A stretch of DNA of 40,197 bases. Source: an uncultured Chloroflexota bacterium (lineage in GTDB: Bacteria > Chloroflexota > Dehalococcoidia > Lucifugimonadales > GCA-002694895). Shown here in pieces: positions 25,108 to 33,580 of this stretch. The stretch covers positions 1 through 40,197 of the forward strand of contig CATLOZ010000004.1 in NCBI GenBank assembly GCA_950054395.1, given 5' to 3'. Position 1 is the stretch's first letter; each line of letters opens with the position of its first letter. The position numbers were made by a program, and so were the translations under genes. The notes below the pieces were generated by a model, which was not told where the DNA came from, ran no database searches, and saw only the letters and a list, made by a program, of their open reading frames with translations.

Positions 25108-28100
25108 ATGAGTAATATTTTTGAAAAGTATCCTGAGAATTTAAATATTGAATTTGATAATTCATTTAAAGTATTAAAAGATAACTTTTCTGATGAACAA
25201 AGAAATGAATGGGAAGATTTAATTAAAAGTATAACTGATTCAGGAGTACGTTCATGGGAAATTACTACTGCATTATTAAAAAAATCTGTGGATTTATCTA
25301 AGATATTAAAAGGAGCTGAATTAATACAATGGGCTAAGATGATAAGCAATTTAGTTAATTTATCACATGTTTTAGCATCTTCATATATTCAAAACTCTGA
25401 CAAATTCCTTAGTATTACTAAGGGCAGACATATAGATTCTATGAGTGTTATGGCGGAAAATATATATGATGGAAGTTGGAAATCCGGGAATTTTGCTTCC
25501 AAAGTTTTTGATCATTCACCAAAATTTTTAAAAGTTTTAACTTTTGCTGAATTTGAAAAAATAATGTATTTCCTAAATGAAATTACAACTCAGTCATATG
25601 ATATGGCTGTAGAATGCTTAGATTATAGCTATAACTTTTTAACAAAATTTCATTCCAAACATACAGGAATAGAATTTTTGAGTAATTTAAAAAGTAAGTC
25701 TAGTAGAGATTTAAAGAATATATTAGAAACATCCCCGAAATTTTTAGTCAAATTTGATGAAAATCAAAGAGTAACTTTGATGGAATTGATATTATCGATT
25801 ATTGATGCTGGTGGTTATTCTTCAAGTACTATAATGGATGATGTTGCCACTCCTTTTACATTGATTCATAGAAATAGTTATGATGAAATTTTAGAATTAT
25901 GTAAAGAACTGGGGCAAGTACAGCCACAGGTGATAATTGGTTTTCTTACAAAAGTTCCGGAAATTTTGAATAAAATTGATATTAACCAAATGAAAGAATG
26001 GTTTGATGAAGGAATTAAGCTACTTAATCTAAATAGAGATGCCGGAGTGGCATATTTTAAACTTGAATCATTGACTAGTGAAACATCACTAAGTCGTATA
26101 AGTTCATCTGTTGAATATGATTCTGTTAAAGATATATTACAATTATATTGTTCAGCTTTGGCTGGTGTTGATCTTGAAATACTTCCATCTTCTGAATTAG
26201 TAGATAAAAATATAGGTTGGTCTTCAACTATGAATCCTACTACTGAAGGAAAATCTATCTATGTCCCTGAAATAATAAATAGATATGATAGTAAAATTAT
26301 AAATTATAAATGGTTTAAAGTTATTTCAAGTCATCAGGTTGGCAGACTTGAATTTGGTAGCTTTAAATTTCACTTTGATTCTGAGAGTATTTATTTTAAT
26401 AATATGAGAGAGGATTTATATAATGATTTTTCAAAAAAAATAAAAACACAAGAGCAAATTCATTTTCCTCTAGAAGATGAAAATTCAGAAAATAAAATTG
26501 ATCCTGTTATAACTAAGAAAACTGACTTTAATAAATTTTTCGAATTATTTCAAAGCAGAAAATTGGTATCAGATATTTTTGCTATTATTGAAGACACTCG
26601 TGTGGAAAATCGTATTAAAAATAAATATTCTGGTTTAATAAAAGATTTTGATGATGTTAAATTACAAGCTTTAGAAAAAAGACCTAATATTAATACTCTT
26701 AATGCACAGGATGCAATGGTAGAATTTTTAGTGCAAATTAGTTTGGGAAAATCAGATAAAACCAAAGTACCAAAAAAATATTTAGATAAGTTTAAAAATA
26801 TGTTTATTATCTTAAATAAAATCGTGAATAATGATTCAGATGTTCATGATTCTTCTGAGGCTACAATAAGAATTTATAAATTAATACACTCTACTGAGAA
26901 TGAGAATACAGAGAATGAAGAAACTGAAGATCTTGATTTAGATCAAAATCAGGATCAAGATTATTATGAAGATGATAATATTTTGCAAGAAATAATGCAA
27001 TTTATGATGAATCAGGATTCTATGGATATACACAGTGAGTCTGACGATTATCAGTCTCCTGAACAGGTAGATTACAGAGGTGATTTCAAACCTGAATTAG
27101 TTCAGTTATTAGAGAATATGCGAACTATGGATAGCGAAGATTCTGAATTTTCACAAGAAAATATTACACCAGAAATGCTTAAGGAATTATTAGATCAAAT
27201 GGAAGATTTAGATATTGAAGCTACTGAACGTCCGATTGATTCTTCTACAGATATGATAGCTGAAAATATATTAAAAGAAATAAGTGCAGAATTAAGTGAA
27301 AATTCTAAACACAATCCTGGTGATACAGATAATTCTGAAGATTTTGAAGAACTTGAAACTGATGATCCTGAATCTTATATATATGATGAATGGGATTTTC
27401 GTTCAAACGATTATAAACCAAGATGGTGTATTGTTAAAGAACGAATAATGGGAGAAGGAGATAAATCGTATTATGATGAAACATTATTAGACTATAGTAC
27501 TATTGTTAATAATTTAAGAAGACAATTTGAAATGATTTCTCCTGAAATGTTAAAAAAAGTAAATAGATTAGAGGATGGGGAGGATTTTAATATTGATGAT
27601 GTTATAGAAGCATTTGTTGATATTAAAACAGGAGTGAGTCCTAGTGAAAAGCTGTACTGGAGAAGAAATAAAATACAAAGAGACGTTGCCTGTGTTTTTC
27701 TATTAGATGTGAGTGCTTCTACTGCAGAATCAATAGAAGATTCTAATACAAGCAATGATTGGGATGTTCCGGACGATCCTGTTGATTATATGAAATGGAT
27801 AAAATCAAGAAGGAAATCAGGAATTGTAAGAACCTACAAAAGAATTATAGATGTTGAAAAAGAAGCATCAGTATTATTAATTGATGCTCTTGAAAATTTA
27901 GGTGATCAGTATGGTATTTATTGTTTTTCCGGATACGGAAGAGAGAATGTAGAGTTTTATACTGTTAAAGATTTAGATGAAAATATGAATGATAATATCA
28001 AAGCTAGAATAGATAAAATGTCTCCATTACATGCAACTAGGATGGGGCCAGCAATTAGGCATGCTACTTCTAAACTTGAAAAAGTACAGTCAAGAACTAA

Positions 28101-28365
28101 ATTATTATTTTTAATCAGTGATGGCCGACCTCAGGACAGAGGATATAGCAGAGAGGGAGTGGAAAAAGAGTATGCAGTTCATGACACGAAAATGGCATTA
28201 ACCGAGGCAAAAAATAAAGATATTATACCTTTTTGTTTAACCGTAGATAAAAATGGACATGATTATCTTAAAACAATGACTCAGGATATGGGCTATGAAG
28301 TTTTAGATGATGTTACAGATTTGCCAGAAAGATTATTGGATTTGTATAGAACTTTAACAATGTGA
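25108..28365 (+). CDS. Giant VWA-domain protein, NorD/CbbO-like, partner of the MoxR ATPase
   Basis: At 1085 aa this is much longer than NorD (about 640) or CbbO (about 770). Residues 1 to about 380 are helix-rich repeats. About 400-600 resembles the NorD central region (IEDTRVENRIKNKY). About 590-765 is acidic and low-complexity. The C-terminal VWA domain has the complete MIDAS: D867-x-S869-x-S871, T977 and D1005. In this family MoxR-VWA pairs act as a metal-dependent chaperone. The extra helical N-terminus may bind the client. No signal or membrane helix is seen, so it is cytoplasmic. Its stop directly abuts the stop of the convergent gene (0 nt gap). Confidence 0.85.
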   Translation: MSNIFEKYPENLNIEFDNSFKVLKDNFSDEQRNEWEDLIKSITDSGVRSWEITTALLKKSVDLSKILKGAELIQWAKMISNLVNLSHVLASSYIQNSDKFLSITKGRHIDSMSVMAENIYDGSWKSGNFASKVFDHSPKFLKVLTFAEFEKIMYFLNEITTQSYDMAVECLDYSYNFLTKFHSKHTGIEFLSNLKSKSSRDLKNILETSPKFLVKFDENQRVTLMELILSIIDAGGYSSSTIMDDVATPFTLIHRNSYDEILELCKELGQVQPQVIIGFLTKVPEILNKIDINQMKEWFDEGIKLLNLNRDAGVAYFKLESLTSETSLSRISSSVEYDSVKDILQLYCSALAGVDLEILPSSELVDKNIGWSSTMNPTTEGKSIYVPEIINRYDSKIINYKWFKVISSHQVGRLEFGSFKFHFDSESIYFNNMREDLYNDFSKKIKTQEQIHFPLEDENSENKIDPVITKKTDFNKFFELFQSRKLVSDIFAIIEDTRVENRIKNKYSGLIKDFDDVKLQALEKRPNINTLNAQDAMVEFLVQISLGKSDKTKVPKKYLDKFKNMFIILNKIVNNDSDVHDSSEATIRIYKLIHSTENENTENEETEDLDLDQNQDQDYYEDDNILQEIMQFMMNQDSMDIHSESDDYQSPEQVDYRGDFKPELVQLLENMRTMDSEDSEFSQENITPEMLKELLDQMEDLDIEATERPIDSSTDMIAENILKEISAELSENSKHNPGDTDNSEDFEELETDDPESYIYDEWDFRSNDYKPRWCIVKERIMGEGDKSYYDETLLDYSTIVNNLRRQFEMISPEMLKKVNRLEDGEDFNIDDVIEAFVDIKTGVSPSEKLYWRRNKIQRDVACVFLLDVSASTAESIEDSNTSNDWDVPDDPVDYMKWIKSRRKSGIVRTYKRIIDVEKEASVLLIDALENLGDQYGIYCFSGYGRENVEFYTVKDLDENMNDNIKARIDKMSPLHATRMGPAIRHATSKLEKVQSRTKLLFLISDGRPQDRGYSREGVEKEYAVHDTKMALTEAKNKDIIPFCLTVDKNGHDYLKTMTQDMGYEVLDDVTDLPERLLDLYRTLTM

Positions 28366-29448
28366 TTATTTTTTTATTGGTGGATTATCATATAATCCAA
28401 TAATTGCATCAACCCATTTTGCATCAATCGCTAGAACAGGTTTAATATATTCATTGTTTTCTGAATACGCATAATAGCTTTTGCCATCTTCAGTTTTATC
28501 ACCTATCTTAAATAAGATGCCATCAATAAATTCAGTTCCTTTAGCTGAAAAAGAATTAAATCTTAATTCAATTGCATCACTTGTTTTGTTTATTCCGTAT
28601 TTTATGTAATCTTCTGCTTCACTGGCATCTGATTTAACAACAGTGATACTATTTGGCCCAGGTAATAAATGAGTGGATTGAGCCCATAATTCTTTATTAA
28701 GTGAAATTTTCTCACCTACTTTCAGGAAAGCAGCATAGCCCATTCCAGGTTCTTTATTTAGTGAATTAGATGTTTTTTCATCATTTGGATCAGTCAAATC
28801 CATAAAATACCAGTCTTTATTGTTTTTAGTTTCAAACTTTTTAGCAGGAGTAGCTTGGGATTGAATATCCCCTTTATATATTGCAAGCCCTACTATAGTT
28901 TCAGGGTTTCTTTTGACATACCATTTTGGAATTGGAGGGTCATCAATCAATCTTCCAAGTACATCATTCCATGATGAGGCAATGATGAATAATTCCTCAA
29001 AATCATTTATTTGACAATAATAATGTTTGAAATCTGAAGTAGCATCACCTAGTTTTAAACTTAAGTGTCTTCCTCCAATTAAATCAAAATTAATTATTAA
29101 TCTAGGGTCATCCAATCCATATTCTGCAGGATTATCAATTTTGTCTGCAACGAGCAGTCTTTCAGTTTTAGGACCACTTAATAATAAGGTTACACCACCC
29201 CATCTTGTATAACTAGGAGGTATTCCTTTAGGATCTACAAATGACCATCTATTAACTTCGTTTTTGTAAAATGATAATGATTTGTCTTTTTTTGTGAGTC
29301 CAATATAATTTATATCATCCATAGATACTTGGTAAAACCAGGGAGGATCTATTTCTACATCTTCACTTTTATAATTAGTAGTGTAATAAAAGAAAGCTCC
29401 TATACTTATTGCTATTATTGATAAAATAATTGTTATTTTAAAATTCAA
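28366..29448 (-). CDS. DUF4340 membrane-anchored protein, Gld-like ABC system copy 2
   Basis: This 360-aa protein has an N-terminal helix (about 4-23) and an extracytoplasmic part with DUF4340 modules (VSMDDINYIGLTKKDKSLSFYKNEVNRWSFVDP and later YCQINDFEELFIIASSWNDVLGR). The start is TTG at 29448. It is the last gene of the second Gld-like operon, 31 nt after the GldG-like gene. Compared with copy 1 (307 aa) it is longer by one loop region. Confidence 0.8.
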   Translation of the reverse strand: MNFKITIILSIIAISIGAFFYYTTNYKSEDVEIDPPWFYQVSMDDINYIGLTKKDKSLSFYKNEVNRWSFVDPKGIPPSYTRWGGVTLLLSGPKTERLLVADKIDNPAEYGLDDPRLIINFDLIGGRHLSLKLGDATSDFKHYYCQINDFEELFIIASSWNDVLGRLIDDPPIPKWYVKRNPETIVGLAIYKGDIQSQATPAKKFETKNNKDWYFMDLTDPNDEKTSNSLNKEPGMGYAAFLKVGEKISLNKELWAQSTHLLPGPNSITVVKSDASEAEDYIKYGINKTSDAIELRFNSFSAKGTEFIDGILFKIGDKTEDGKSYYAYSENNEYIKPVLAIDAKWVDAIIGLYDNPPIKK

Positions 29449-29479
29449 AGTTTATTCCTTAGTTTTAATATAGGTTTAT

Positions 29480-31183
29480 TTACCTTCTTCTCCACCATAC
29501 AACTATACTAGTTGCAAACATTAAAATAAATGGTAACCCACTACTCCATTTTAAAAATTCTCTTTCTCTTCTGTTAACAACTAAAGATCTAAAAGGGACA
29601 ATTTTTGGACGTATTGATATAATTTCATAATCTTCAGCAAGCCATGCAAGGGAATTTAAAATTATGTCACTGTTTTGATTGCTATAGAACCATTTATTAG
29701 TAACAAAATCAGAATCAGCAAAGATCATCATTTTACTTAGATCAAAAACTGGAATATTTGAGTTTACTGGGCCTTTAGATTCTATGATAGTTATCAAAGA
29801 GAAAGGGCCTCTAATGTCTGTGTCTGGATCAAATTTTGGGTTTTCTATATCGGATTCAAGCCAGCTAATACCTGTAGAAACTGCAATTTGAATATTTTTA
29901 ACATGCGGAGGTCTGTCAGCTGGAGCTATTGTTTCTAAAATAGCTCCTGAGCCTGGGAAAAATACAGCGTTGATTTGATCAGTGATAGATTGGATTCTTT
30001 TAGTTTCTGATTTGTCGTTTCCTGTAAATTCTAGCAAGTTTATTTCAGGTACAAATTGGTTATTTGATTTTTGTATTAATGGTGTTAAAAAATTACTCCC
30101 AGCCAAGGAGCTTAATGGATCGGCTACAGGTTGTTGGGATACAATAATTCCCCAATTATTTATTAAATCATTCCAAGATATGTGAGGATTTGGATCAAGT
30201 AAAAACGCAACTCTCCCTCCTGTTGCGATATAGTCTACTAATATTTGTGCATGTTTTTTTGGCAATGCTGATGTTGGTCCAATAATTATAAGTGCAGCTG
30301 CGTTTACTGGTATTTTTTCAATTTGGTCAAAATTTATAGATTTGACATTATAATTATCTCTTTTCAATCCATCAACAAAATAGTCTATCCCAGAATCACT
30401 AATTTCGTTTGTAGTTGTGTCTCTAGATAAACTTTTTTCTTTATGTCCTGTGGAATAATAAATAACTTTTTGTTTGTCCCCCATTGATATTAACATTGCA
30501 GTTACAAAATCTTGTTCACTAAATGGATTAAAGCCTTTTTCATAAACGGGTTGTAATTTTCCTGTAGATAGATCCTCAAATATAATTGCAGGATATTGCA
30601 TAACTCCATATTTGATTGCAAGAGTTTTATTTAATTGTGGATCTGTAAATCTATAACTAAATTTATTTGAATTTTTTGCAAATTCACCTAATAAATCTTC
30701 AGCATTGGTTTTTAATTTTTCTTGTTCAGGGTCATTAGGTACAAAAAATGCATTTGCCCTTACAGGAGTTTCAAGGTTGGATATTATTTTTTTTGTTTGT
30801 TTAGATAATGAGAATACTCTGGTTGCTGTAGTATCTAATCTGTATGAATTAAGTATAAAGAAGCTATTTGTTAATATAACAATTGAAATAAAAGCTATTA
30901 ACATTATTAATGTATTAGTTCCATATCTACCTCTTCTTCCTTTAAATATTAATGTAGTAGATTTTGGTGATATTAAAATTCCAAGAAGTGACAAAGTAGC
31001 ACCAGCTATAATGACAGATAGTGCAAAATCTTTGATTTCAATAATTAAAAAATAACTTACAGATCCAAATATTATAGATAATGCTCCGGATATTAAAAGA
31101 AGGATACTCCAATAATTTAAATTTGTAACGAATGGCTTTACATCAGCGCTTATATTTTTAATATTATCAAGATATTTATTCAA
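29480..31183 (-). CDS. GldG-like auxiliary protein, copy 2
   Basis: This 567-aa protein has three N-terminal helices (about 26-48, 51-70 and 91-112) and then a large extracytoplasmic ABC_transp_aux/GldG-type domain. The domain opens with DTTATRVFSLSKQTKKIISNLE and contains the YYSTGHKEKSL segment; a C-terminal helix (about 547-563) ends in RRR. The start is TTG at 31183, preceded at 9-12 nt by GGAG inside the permease's last codons. It equals the C-terminal two-thirds of the fusion at 20285-22519. The role outside gliding bacteria is unknown. Confidence 0.85.
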   Translation of the reverse strand: MNKYLDNIKNISADVKPFVTNLNYWSILLLISGALSIIFGSVSYFLIIEIKDFALSVIIAGATLSLLGILISPKSTTLIFKGRRGRYGTNTLIMLIAFISIVILTNSFFILNSYRLDTTATRVFSLSKQTKKIISNLETPVRANAFFVPNDPEQEKLKTNAEDLLGEFAKNSNKFSYRFTDPQLNKTLAIKYGVMQYPAIIFEDLSTGKLQPVYEKGFNPFSEQDFVTAMLISMGDKQKVIYYSTGHKEKSLSRDTTTNEISDSGIDYFVDGLKRDNYNVKSINFDQIEKIPVNAAALIIIGPTSALPKKHAQILVDYIATGGRVAFLLDPNPHISWNDLINNWGIIVSQQPVADPLSSLAGSNFLTPLIQKSNNQFVPEINLLEFTGNDKSETKRIQSITDQINAVFFPGSGAILETIAPADRPPHVKNIQIAVSTGISWLESDIENPKFDPDTDIRGPFSLITIIESKGPVNSNIPVFDLSKMMIFADSDFVTNKWFYSNQNSDIILNSLAWLAEDYEIISIRPKIVPFRSLVVNRREREFLKWSSGLPFILMFATSIVVWWRRR

Positions 31184-31186
31184 TAC

Positions 31187-31912
31187 TTATCTCCATCTCC
31201 GCATTTGTAATATTACAATTGTAAAAAAGAGAAATACTGAAGCTGTTGAAAGATAATAAACTATATTTCTAATGTCAATCACTCCTTTAGTAAAATCTCC
31301 ATAATGATAATTGAGTGCTATTTCATTAAATATAGTGGATGGTATTCCGTCTATCATTGCTCCTAAAGAATCTAGGAATGAAAGTAATAATAATATAACA
31401 ATCCCAACTACTGCAGATACAATTTGATTACTACTAAGTGAAGATGCAAATACCCCTACACCAAGAGTAGCAATACCATAAAGAATTATTCCTAAATATG
31501 CACTAAGTAATGGACCGAAATCCGGTGTACTGTATATAGAAATCAATATAACGTAGAAAAAAGTGCACAGTAAAGTTGAAATGAGAATTACAGTCGAAGC
31601 AAGATATTTACCCATGACTATTTCCCAATCTTTAACAGGGGAAGTAAGTAGTAATTCTAAGGTACCTAATTTTTCTTCTTCCGAAAATAAACGCATTGTG
31701 ATTAGAGGGGAAAATATAATAAATAACAAAGTTGTGGGTTCCAGATATCCCCTGACATTAGATTCTGTAATTGGATTTGACTCACCTGGTACTATGCTTG
31801 TATTAAAAAACAACCATGTTAATCCCAAAAACATACCTCCAACTATATATGCCATTGGACTAGCAAAGTATGTTTTAATTTCTTTAGAAGTTATTAATAT
31901 AATGTTTCTCAA
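31187..31912 (-). CDS. ABC-2 permease, GldF-like, copy 2
   Basis: This 241-aa permease has six hydrophobic segments and the cytosolic motif RLFSEEEKLGTLELLLTSPV (about 73-92), nearly the same as in the fused copy. The start is TTG at 31912, with AGGGAAA upstream. It lies 12 nt from the ATPase and 3 nt from the GldG-like gene, so it is part of one operon. Confidence 0.87.
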   Translation of the reverse strand: MRNIILITSKEIKTYFASPMAYIVGGMFLGLTWLFFNTSIVPGESNPITESNVRGYLEPTTLLFIIFSPLITMRLFSEEEKLGTLELLLTSPVKDWEIVMGKYLASTVILISTLLCTFFYVILISIYSTPDFGPLLSAYLGIILYGIATLGVGVFASSLSSNQIVSAVVGIVILLLLSFLDSLGAMIDGIPSTIFNEIALNYHYGDFTKGVIDIRNIVYYLSTASVFLFFTIVILQMRRWR

Positions 31913-31924
31913 ATTAATTTCCCT

Positions 31925-32863
31925 TTATTCGGAAGTTGTTATTTGCAAGAAAATATCTTCTAATGACATTCCTATGGATTGTAAACGGATTAATCCCCAT
32001 CCATTATTTATTATAATTTTTGAAATTTCAGATCTAATATCACTATTAACTTCAGTTTCTATTGTAAAGGTAGAGAATTCGCTGGAAGATTTATTAATAG
32101 AAAATTCTACTGATTTTATATCATTGATTTTTTCTAATTCAGTTACTATTGATTGTGGGGATCCAATAATATCTGCTTCGATTTTGTTTTTTCCTGACAT
32201 AAGTGAACTTAGATTTTTAATAGTATCGGAAGCTGCTATTTCACCTTCGTGAATAATTAAAACTCTTTCACAAATTGAACTAACTTCAGGGAGTATATGA
32301 CTACTTAATAATAGTGTGTGTTCACCAGAAAGATTTTTTATTAGTTGTCTTGTTTCAACCACTTGATTGGGATCAATCCCGATTGTTGGTTCATCTAGAA
32401 TTAGTACTTCAGGGTCATGAATTATTGCCTGAGATATACCCACTCTTTGTCTAAATCCTTTAGAAAGTTTTGAGATTAAACTGTTTCTATAATCTTCTAA
32501 TTTACAAATTTCTATAACATTATCTACTTTAGATTTAATATTTTTCTTATTAAGTCCTCGGAGTAATCCCATGTATTCAATATATGAGTACACAGTCATG
32601 TCCGTATATAAAGGAACAGTTTCTGGTAAATATCCGATTTTTCTACGTGCTTCTATAGACTGGGTTACAATATCATAACCACCAACAGAGAGTTCCCCGT
32701 TAGTTGGTGGCATAAACCCCGTTATCATTTTCATGATTGTAGATTTCCCAGCACCGTTTGGTCCTAATAATCCTACTATTTCTCCCTTTTCAATTTTGAA
32801 AGATATATTGGTTACAGCCGGGAAATCACCGTAATATTTAGTTATATTTTTTAATTCAATCAA
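31925..32863 (-). CDS. ABC transporter ATPase, GldA-like, copy 2
   Basis: This 312-aa ATPase has Walker A GPNGAGKST (about 34-42), signature LSKGFRQRVG, Walker B VLILDEPTIGIDPNQ and LSSHIL. It carries the same C-terminal extension as copy 1. The start is TTG at 32863; the residues that follow (IELKNITKYYG) align with the usual beginning of the family, so a later start is unlikely. It is the first gene of the second Gld-like operon, divergent from peptide deformylase. Confidence 0.88.
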   Translation of the reverse strand: MIELKNITKYYGDFPAVTNISFKIEKGEIVGLLGPNGAGKSTIMKMITGFMPPTNGELSVGGYDIVTQSIEARRKIGYLPETVPLYTDMTVYSYIEYMGLLRGLNKKNIKSKVDNVIEICKLEDYRNSLISKLSKGFRQRVGISQAIIHDPEVLILDEPTIGIDPNQVVETRQLIKNLSGEHTLLLSSHILPEVSSICERVLIIHEGEIAASDTIKNLSSLMSGKNKIEADIIGSPQSIVTELEKINDIKSVEFSINKSSSEFSTFTIETEVNSDIRSEISKIIINNGWGLIRLQSIGMSLEDIFLQITTSE

Positions 32864-32938
32864 ATATTGTACCTATAGTAATGGAATTACCATTCACGAA
32901 ATGAAATGATAGTATATTCTATACGTTGTAACCATGTA

Positions 32939-32982
32939 TAACAATATTATTAACTATATATATTGTTATTTTTTTAACAATA
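32939..32982. promoter_or_regulatory. Three TAACAATA boxes, one inverted, in a divergent intergenic region
   Basis: TAACAATA occurs at 32939-32946 and 32975-32982, with its inverse TATTGTTA at 32961-32968. The last two form an 8-bp inverted repeat with a 6-nt T loop. Three copies of one 8-mer in 44 bp between divergent genes looks like an operator or an RNA hairpin in the deformylase leader. AT richness makes this tentative. Confidence 0.35.
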
Positions 32983-33003
32983 GAAAAAGATATAAGGAAA
33001 TAT

Positions 33004-33528
33004 ATGGCATTATTAAATATATTACATTATCCAAATCCATTACTTAGAAAAAAGTGTAATAAAGTGACTGAAATTACTAAAGATATCATTGGATTGGCAG
33101 ATAATATGTGTGAAACTTTAGCTTATCATAAAGGATTAGGCCTGGCTGGCAATCAAGTTGGGCATTTAAAAAGAATAATTGTTATTAATTTACCTGAAGA
33201 AGAAGAATTTAGAGTTTTGATTAATCCGGAAATAATTCAATCTTTTGGAATAAGAGAAGTAGAAGAAGGATGTTTAAGTGTGCCAGGGTATACTGGGATT
33301 GTAAATAGATCTATTTGGATACGAGCAAAAGGATTAGATATGAAGTGGAAGAAATGGAAAATAAAAGTAGAAGGCTTATTGGCTCAAGCCTTAGAACATG
33401 AAATTGACCATTTAAATGGAATTATGTATTTTGATCACCTGGTTGCTCACAGTGAAGGTGAATGGCATGATGGGTTGGTGAAGATTCAAAATTCAAATCC
33501 TGCAAATCACTCTTCAATAACTAATTAG
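33004..33528 (+). CDS. def: Peptide deformylase
   Basis: This 174-aa metal enzyme removes the formyl group from nascent N-terminal methionine. The three catalytic motifs are G44-LGLAGN-Q51 (motif I, GxGLAAxQ in most homologs; the second Ala is Gly49 here), E88-GCLS with ligand Cys90 (motif II) and H132-E133-x2-H136 (motif III), the iron or zinc ligands. Length is normal. AAGGAAA precedes the ATG. The following genes encode tRNA end-processing and Sec translocase parts. Confidence 0.92.
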   Translation: MALLNILHYPNPLLRKKCNKVTEITKDIIGLADNMCETLAYHKGLGLAGNQVGHLKRIIVINLPEEEEFRVLINPEIIQSFGIREVEEGCLSVPGYTGIVNRSIWIRAKGLDMKWKKWKIKVEGLLAQALEHEIDHLNGIMYFDHLVAHSEGEWHDGLVKIQNSNPANHSSITN

Positions 33529-33580
33529 TCAAAATATGCAAATTTAATTAATTATATTTCTATAATTTAGATAGAAAAAA

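Noticed and set aside
31563-32252. 229-codon plus-strand frame across the permease and ATPase of Gld copy 2
   Set aside because: It is antisense to two well-supported genes and crosses their boundary, and its translation resembles no family. Long shadow frames are expected opposite AT-rich coding DNA.
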